A stretch of 9,087 bases of DNA from Clostridiales bacterium (GTDB taxonomy: Bacteria; Bacillota_A; Clostridia; Peptostreptococcales; Anaerovoracaceae), in contig SVCR01000048.1 in NCBI GenBank assembly GCA_015058265.1, positions 1 through 9,087 of the forward strand. The letters are read 5' to 3'. Below the pieces are notes generated by a model. That model did no database searches, had not been told where the DNA came from, and saw nothing but the letters and a program-made list of their open reading frames with translations. How positions within the stretch are numbered: the first letter of the stretch is position 1; every line of letters begins with the position of its first letter. This document shows positions 6,325 through 9,087 of this stretch, one piece after another. Position numbers and translations under genes: made by a program.

Positions 6325-8133
6325 TTATCCTTTGATCCGGCCGTAGCACAGGAAGTGCTGCTGCCAGTACGCCGACTTGATGCTGGTATACTGAATAGGA
6401 TTACCGCAATGGATCATCATGCCGTTGCCAACATATATTCCGACATGACTGACTCCGGATGTGTTGTAAGTATGTTGAAAGAAGATCAGATCCCCCGGCT
6501 TAGCGTTTGATGGTGACACTCTGACGCAGCAATTCCTGCAAAGCACTCCTGCATCAACTCTTCCGATATTCCAGCCATTACCACAGTGATTGATTACCCA
6601 GCAGACAAAACCCGAACAGTCAAAGCTTGTCGATGGTGATGATCCGCCCCATACATACGGATATCCGAGATACTTATTTGCCTCTTTGATCATTCTGGCA
6701 AATCTCTTATCTGTCAGTGCCTCAGGCGGGATCTGATATGTCTGCCCAAGCCCGCGCGGACTGTAGGTAGTCAGGCTGTCAAGATCAAACAGATAATCTC
6801 TGTTACCGTACGTAGTATTCAGTATTTTGTACTGACCTTTTTCATCGGAATTCATTCTTGATCTCAGCACAACATCCAGATCATGATTGCTCATCATGAT
6901 ATTGAAGCTTGTAACTGTCTTGGTGGTCTCTGTCTCGACTTCCTCCCCTTCAACCATTTGAGTGACTGTCTCTGTAACCTCACGTGAACTTGTACTGGTC
7001 GAAATGCTGTACTGCTGATGGAATATTTCATCTAGCTCTGACTTGACCTGTTCAAAGGTGAACTGTCCGTATTTGGTCGTAAAATATGAGATCAGATGAT
7101 ACGGGTTATGTGAAATCTCATCCACCTGATACAGATATTCGTCATACCCCGGATGTGCTGATTCCATTCGGCTGATCTGTCCATTCAGCTGAGCCTCCAT
7201 AGAAGCGTAGTACTCTTCTACTGCATGGATATCCTCATCTGTTGAAGGATATGTCGTAGCAAGAAATGAGCTGGTCAGTCCATGTATAGTTGCTCCGCAG
7301 CTTGATACCGCAGCCATGATCAGAAGCACCATGAGAACAATAATTCCCAGCACCAGCAAAGCACGCTTCTTTGACTCGAATGCCTGTCTAAGTACAGCCT
7401 TGATCCTTGTGCTTGTCCTTACTCTTCCGGCAAAAGCCTCTCTTCCCTTCATTTCTGCATATCTGCTCTCTGCATACATACGCTTGTATCTCTGCTTGTG
7501 GTAATATCGTCTGATCCAGCTGCTTTTTCCTTCAGCTGCAGATTCAGCCTTATCTTTGCCATCAAAAATGAGCCCCTGGCTCAGACCATCCTTCTGTCTG
7601 AGCTGCTCGGCTCGTCTAATGCGCAATCTGTTGTATCCTGAGTCTGCTATATCACCTGCAGCATATATAGCCTGTTGTGCAAAATCGTCTGCAGCTGTAA
7701 TGCCGGCATTATCATCTGATCGGTCATCAGCAGTATATTGTGATTGCCGAAGCGCATGCACATAACTGTCTGTTGCTTTCTCAGCAAATCTCCTGCGCTG
7801 CCGTCTGTGACTCATGCCGTTATTAACCATTCCGCTGTCTTCTGCCAGAGTGAACTTACCAAAGTTCTCCGTTGCTTCGGCTTCCATCAGTCTGCTGCTT
7901 GGTCTCTGCCTCTTACCCGACCTGGACCTCGATCCTCCATCTGCATTAAATGCAGATATGCTCCTGTCGTTTTGCAGCACTCCGTCTCTTGATGAAAGCC
8001 TTGAGAATTTCTTCGCAGACTCCGCTGCAGCATCTTCTATTTCCGCCTCATTATCTGAAAAGCTTTTAAATACTGTCTGCGGCTCTGCACGCGGCTGGAT
8101 CTCAGGCATCAGTCTGTTCATTTCAGTACTCAT
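6325..8133 (-). CDS. Membrane-anchored NlpC/P60 (C40) peptidoglycan hydrolase, CD1108-type mobile element protein
   Basis: This 602-residue protein has four parts. Residues 1-255 are a cytoplasmic, Arg/Lys-rich N-terminal region of unknown fold. A membrane helix follows at about 258-281 (ALLVLGIIVLMVLLIMAAV). An extracellular middle region (about 285-475) contains YDEYLYQVDEISHNPYHLIS and a Thr/Glu-rich stretch. The C-terminal NlpC/P60 peptidase domain (about 478-602) has catalytic C506 in FDCSGFVCW, H563 in GVSHVGIYVGNG and a third polar residue, H575, in MIHCGNP. NlpC/P60 enzymes cut peptide links in peptidoglycan. In conjugative elements they locally open the wall for the secretion channel, as Tn916 CwlT does; this one has no recognisable lysozyme domain. 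An extra cysteine cluster, CRNCC (532-536), lies in the peptidase domain. GAGGAG at 8141-8146 is seven bases from the ATG at 8133, which is chosen over the ATG at 8148. The start overlaps the full-length sortase frame (ATGAGTACTGA), a sign of coupling. Confidence 0.93.
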   Translation of the reverse strand: MSTEMNRLMPEIQPRAEPQTVFKSFSDNEAEIEDAAAESAKKFSRLSSRDGVLQNDRSISAFNADGGSRSRSGKRQRPSSRLMEAEATENFGKFTLAEDSGMVNNGMSHRRQRRRFAEKATDSYVHALRQSQYTADDRSDDNAGITAADDFAQQAIYAAGDIADSGYNRLRIRRAEQLRQKDGLSQGLIFDGKDKAESAAEGKSSWIRRYYHKQRYKRMYAESRYAEMKGREAFAGRVRTSTRIKAVLRQAFESKKRALLVLGIIVLMVLLIMAAVSSCGATIHGLTSSFLATTYPSTDEDIHAVEEYYASMEAQLNGQISRMESAHPGYDEYLYQVDEISHNPYHLISYFTTKYGQFTFEQVKSELDEIFHQQYSISTSTSSREVTETVTQMVEGEEVETETTKTVTSFNIMMSNHDLDVVLRSRMNSDEKGQYKILNTTYGNRDYLFDLDSLTTYSPRGLGQTYQIPPEALTDKRFARMIKEANKYLGYPYVWGGSSPSTSFDCSGFVCWVINHCGNGWNIGRVDAGVLCRNCCVRVSPSNAKPGDLIFFQHTYNTSGVSHVGIYVGNGMMIHCGNPIQYTSIKSAYWQQHFLCYGRIKG

Positions 8134-8881
8134 GCGATTTCTCCTCATCCATTCTTACAGCTACAATAACCATTCGGCCATTCCGATGTGAATACTCGCA
8201 GGTGGACAGTGTCAGCAATCGCTGCCCGTAATGTGCTTTTACTCCGGTCTCATAATATGAATGCTTCTTACACTATGAAACAAACTCAACATATTCAGCT
8301 TCATCCTGTGCTACTGTAAATGCGTAGTACTCGAAATCCATTCCCTTATACACCGGAACAGCAAAGGCCGCAATGACTTCGTAATCCTCGCGTCCGTTCA
8401 GCGTATCCAGTCTTATATACTTATGTGACTTATAGAAATCTTCTTTCTTATAGTCCTCAAGCCCTGCAAACATACTGCCATCATGCATATGGTGGCCATA
8501 GATAATAAGATTGTCACTTCTTTCAGGATCACAGTCTTCGTCAATAAACAGACTGCCATGCACGGCATATTCTCCATTGAAGTCTCTATCCAGATAAAAA
8601 TTCTTATTGTCAGGTCTGTACATGACCGGATAATCAATATCAGTGTCCGGGATTCGCAGCCAGTATATGCAGTCAGGATTCTGCTCATGCAGTGAAATAA
8701 GGCCCTTGTTAATATCATCATCATAAGAAACACCTGCGCGGTATATACCTGAAAGCTGTTCCTTCAGCATCTGTGCCTGCAGATCCTGCCAGTATATTTT
8801 CCATGCAAAGATAGTTCCTAAAGCAACCAAAAAGAGCCCTGCCAAGGCTGCTGCGACAGCTATCTTTTCTCTCCTGCCCAT
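8123..8881 (-). pseudogene. Class B sortase interrupted by an in-frame TAG at codon 203
   Basis: The frame encodes a 252-residue class B sortase if the TAG at 8273-8275 is read through. Sortases are membrane-anchored transpeptidases that join surface proteins to the cell wall. The N-terminus has one membrane helix (about residues 8-28). The domain includes PDTDIDYPVM and the catalytic His in IIYGHHMHDGSMFAGL (H130). After the TAG come CKKHSYYETGV, then LLTLSTCEYS with the catalytic Cys at codon 228, then NGRMVIVAV with the catalytic Arg at codon 236, and a TGA at 8123-8125. The truncated 202-residue product (8881-8273) would lack Cys and Arg and should be inactive. AAAGGAG (8890-8896) is eight bases before the ATG at 8881; a GTG at 8890 overlaps that site and is rejected. 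It starts six bases after the VirB4-like stop, and its full-length end overlaps the NlpC/P60 start by 11 bases. A recent nonsense mutation is most likely; sequence error or readthrough are possible. Confidence 0.85.
8141..8146 (-). promoter_or_regulatory. Ribosome binding site of the NlpC/P60 gene
   Basis: GAGGAG on the minus strand lies seven bases before the ATG at 8133 and inside the 3' part of the sortase reading frame. The earlier in-frame ATG at 8148 has no such site. Confidence 0.7.
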
Positions 8882-8886
8882 CGGAT

Positions 8887-9087
8887 TCACTCCTTTCCAT
8901 GCCTCTCTGCATAATCAAGTTCTCTGATATCATGTTTGCCCAGAGTCGTAACTTTATACTTCTCCGGCATCACAACCTTTGATTCATCAAAGCCGGCTTT
9001 CAGCACATTTCCAGGTCTTGCCTGCTTCTTCGTTTCTCCGGCTGTGTCAGAAGGCCTGTCAGAGAATTTGGTTGTCATCAGTTCATA
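8887..9087 (-). CDS. C-terminal end of a probable VirB4/TraE-type conjugation ATPase (5' part outside the window)
   Basis: The frame is open from the right edge to TGA at 8887-8889, giving 66 residues that begin YELMTTKFSDRPSD. Many ICE VirB4-like ATPases end with a similar LYRxMTTKF segment after their ATPase domain, and such a gene usually precedes the NlpC/P60 gene in this element type. The identification therefore rests on that short segment plus gene order. The remaining tail is charged (ending IRELDYAERHGKE) and carries no Walker motif, as expected so far from the nucleotide site. VirB4 proteins power substrate transfer and assembly of the type IV secretion channel at the membrane. The ATG at 9078 could mimic a start, but it has no ribosome binding site and the frame continues upstream. 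Confidence 0.6.
   Translation of the reverse strand, partial: YELMTTKFSDRPSDTAGETKKQARPGNVLKAGFDESKVVMPEKYKVTTLGKHDIRELDYAERHGKE
8890..8896 (-). promoter_or_regulatory. Ribosome binding site of the sortase gene
   Basis: AAAGGAG on the minus strand, overlapping the last codons of the VirB4-like gene, lies eight bases before the ATG at 8881 and sets the sortase start. Confidence 0.7.

Noticed and set aside
1182..8191. Many plus-strand ORFs of 60-164 codons across the window, for example 4738-5232 and 2218-2661.
   Set aside because: All lie opposite recognised minus-strand genes, lack good ribosome binding sites, and have Ser/Cys/Leu-rich sequences typical of antisense frames.
948..8275. TAG reassigned as a sense codon in this host, explaining both the sortase TAG and the RadC-gene TAG.
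   Set aside because: The long genes (TopB, NlpC/P60, DUF5688) contain no in-frame TAG, which would be expected if it were a sense codon. TopB and the DUF5688 gene end naturally at TAG at the expected family length. The RadC case also needs a frame change, not just readthrough.
8413..8733. Minus-strand 106-codon ORF inside the sortase.
   Set aside because: It lies wholly within the sortase in another frame, and its sequence is rich in Ile, Met and Cys as expected from an out-of-frame read.
8721..8933. Minus-strand 70-codon ORF spanning the VirB4-like/sortase junction.
   Set aside because: It overlaps two better supported frames and shows no recognisable domain.
1..9087. CRISPR arrays, tRNA or rRNA genes, insertion sequences, attachment sites or an origin of transfer.
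   Set aside because: No regularly spaced repeats, no cloverleaf or rRNA-like sequence, no transposase frame and no terminal inverted repeats were seen by eye; the window is almost wholly coding on one strand.

Overview
The window is a stretch of conjugative-transfer (integrative and conjugative element, ICE) DNA from a low-to-moderate GC Gram-positive bacterium, most likely a gut Clostridia/Firmicutes relative. The evidence is the gene set and order, which match Tn1549/C. difficile CTn-type elements: a VirB4-like ATPase tail, a class B sortase, a CD1108-type NlpC/P60 wall hydrolase, a DUF4315 protein, a CD1107/DUF4366 membrane protein, a DUF5688 protein, a TopB topoisomerase, a RadC/JAB protein and an ArdC-like zincin. 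Species and insertion site cannot be read from the window.

Everything is on the minus strand, so transcription runs from the right edge to the left. In that order: VirB4-like C-terminus (9087-8887, cut by the window edge); class B sortase (8881-8123, interrupted by an in-frame TAG); NlpC/P60 hydrolase (8133-6325); DUF4315 coiled-coil protein (6309-5920); DUF4366 membrane protein (5930-5172); DUF5688 protein (5139-4123); a 55-residue acidic ORF (4102-3935); TopB (3947-1815); a 68-residue ORF (1825-1619); RadC-like JAB gene (1680-948, broken by one extra base); an 85-base gap with a hairpin; and an ArdC-like protein (862 to beyond base 1). Genes overlap or are spaced by about 20 bases or less, nearly all have a strong GGAGG-type ribosome binding site, and no internal terminator is evident before base 948. 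This looks like one polycistronic transfer operon, with the 863-947 gap its only real break.

The parts fit one process. VirB4 powers the type IV secretion channel. The NlpC/P60 protein is anchored in the membrane and would open peptidoglycan for the channel. The sortase and the DUF4366 protein belong to the surface module. TopB, the JAB protein and the ArdC-like protein are DNA-side functions that process or protect the transferred strand. The roles of DUF4315, DUF5688 and the two small ORFs are not known.

The most notable observations are two interrupted genes whose downstream halves are still intact and conserved in sequence. The sortase has a TAG at codon 203, upstream of its catalytic Cys and Arg. 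The RadC/JAB gene has a single extra C that turns a conserved HNHP-S junction into CCC TAG C exactly at the metal-binding motif. Each could be a recent mutation, a sequence error or a recoding site; the sequence alone does not decide. No wholly new system is evident.
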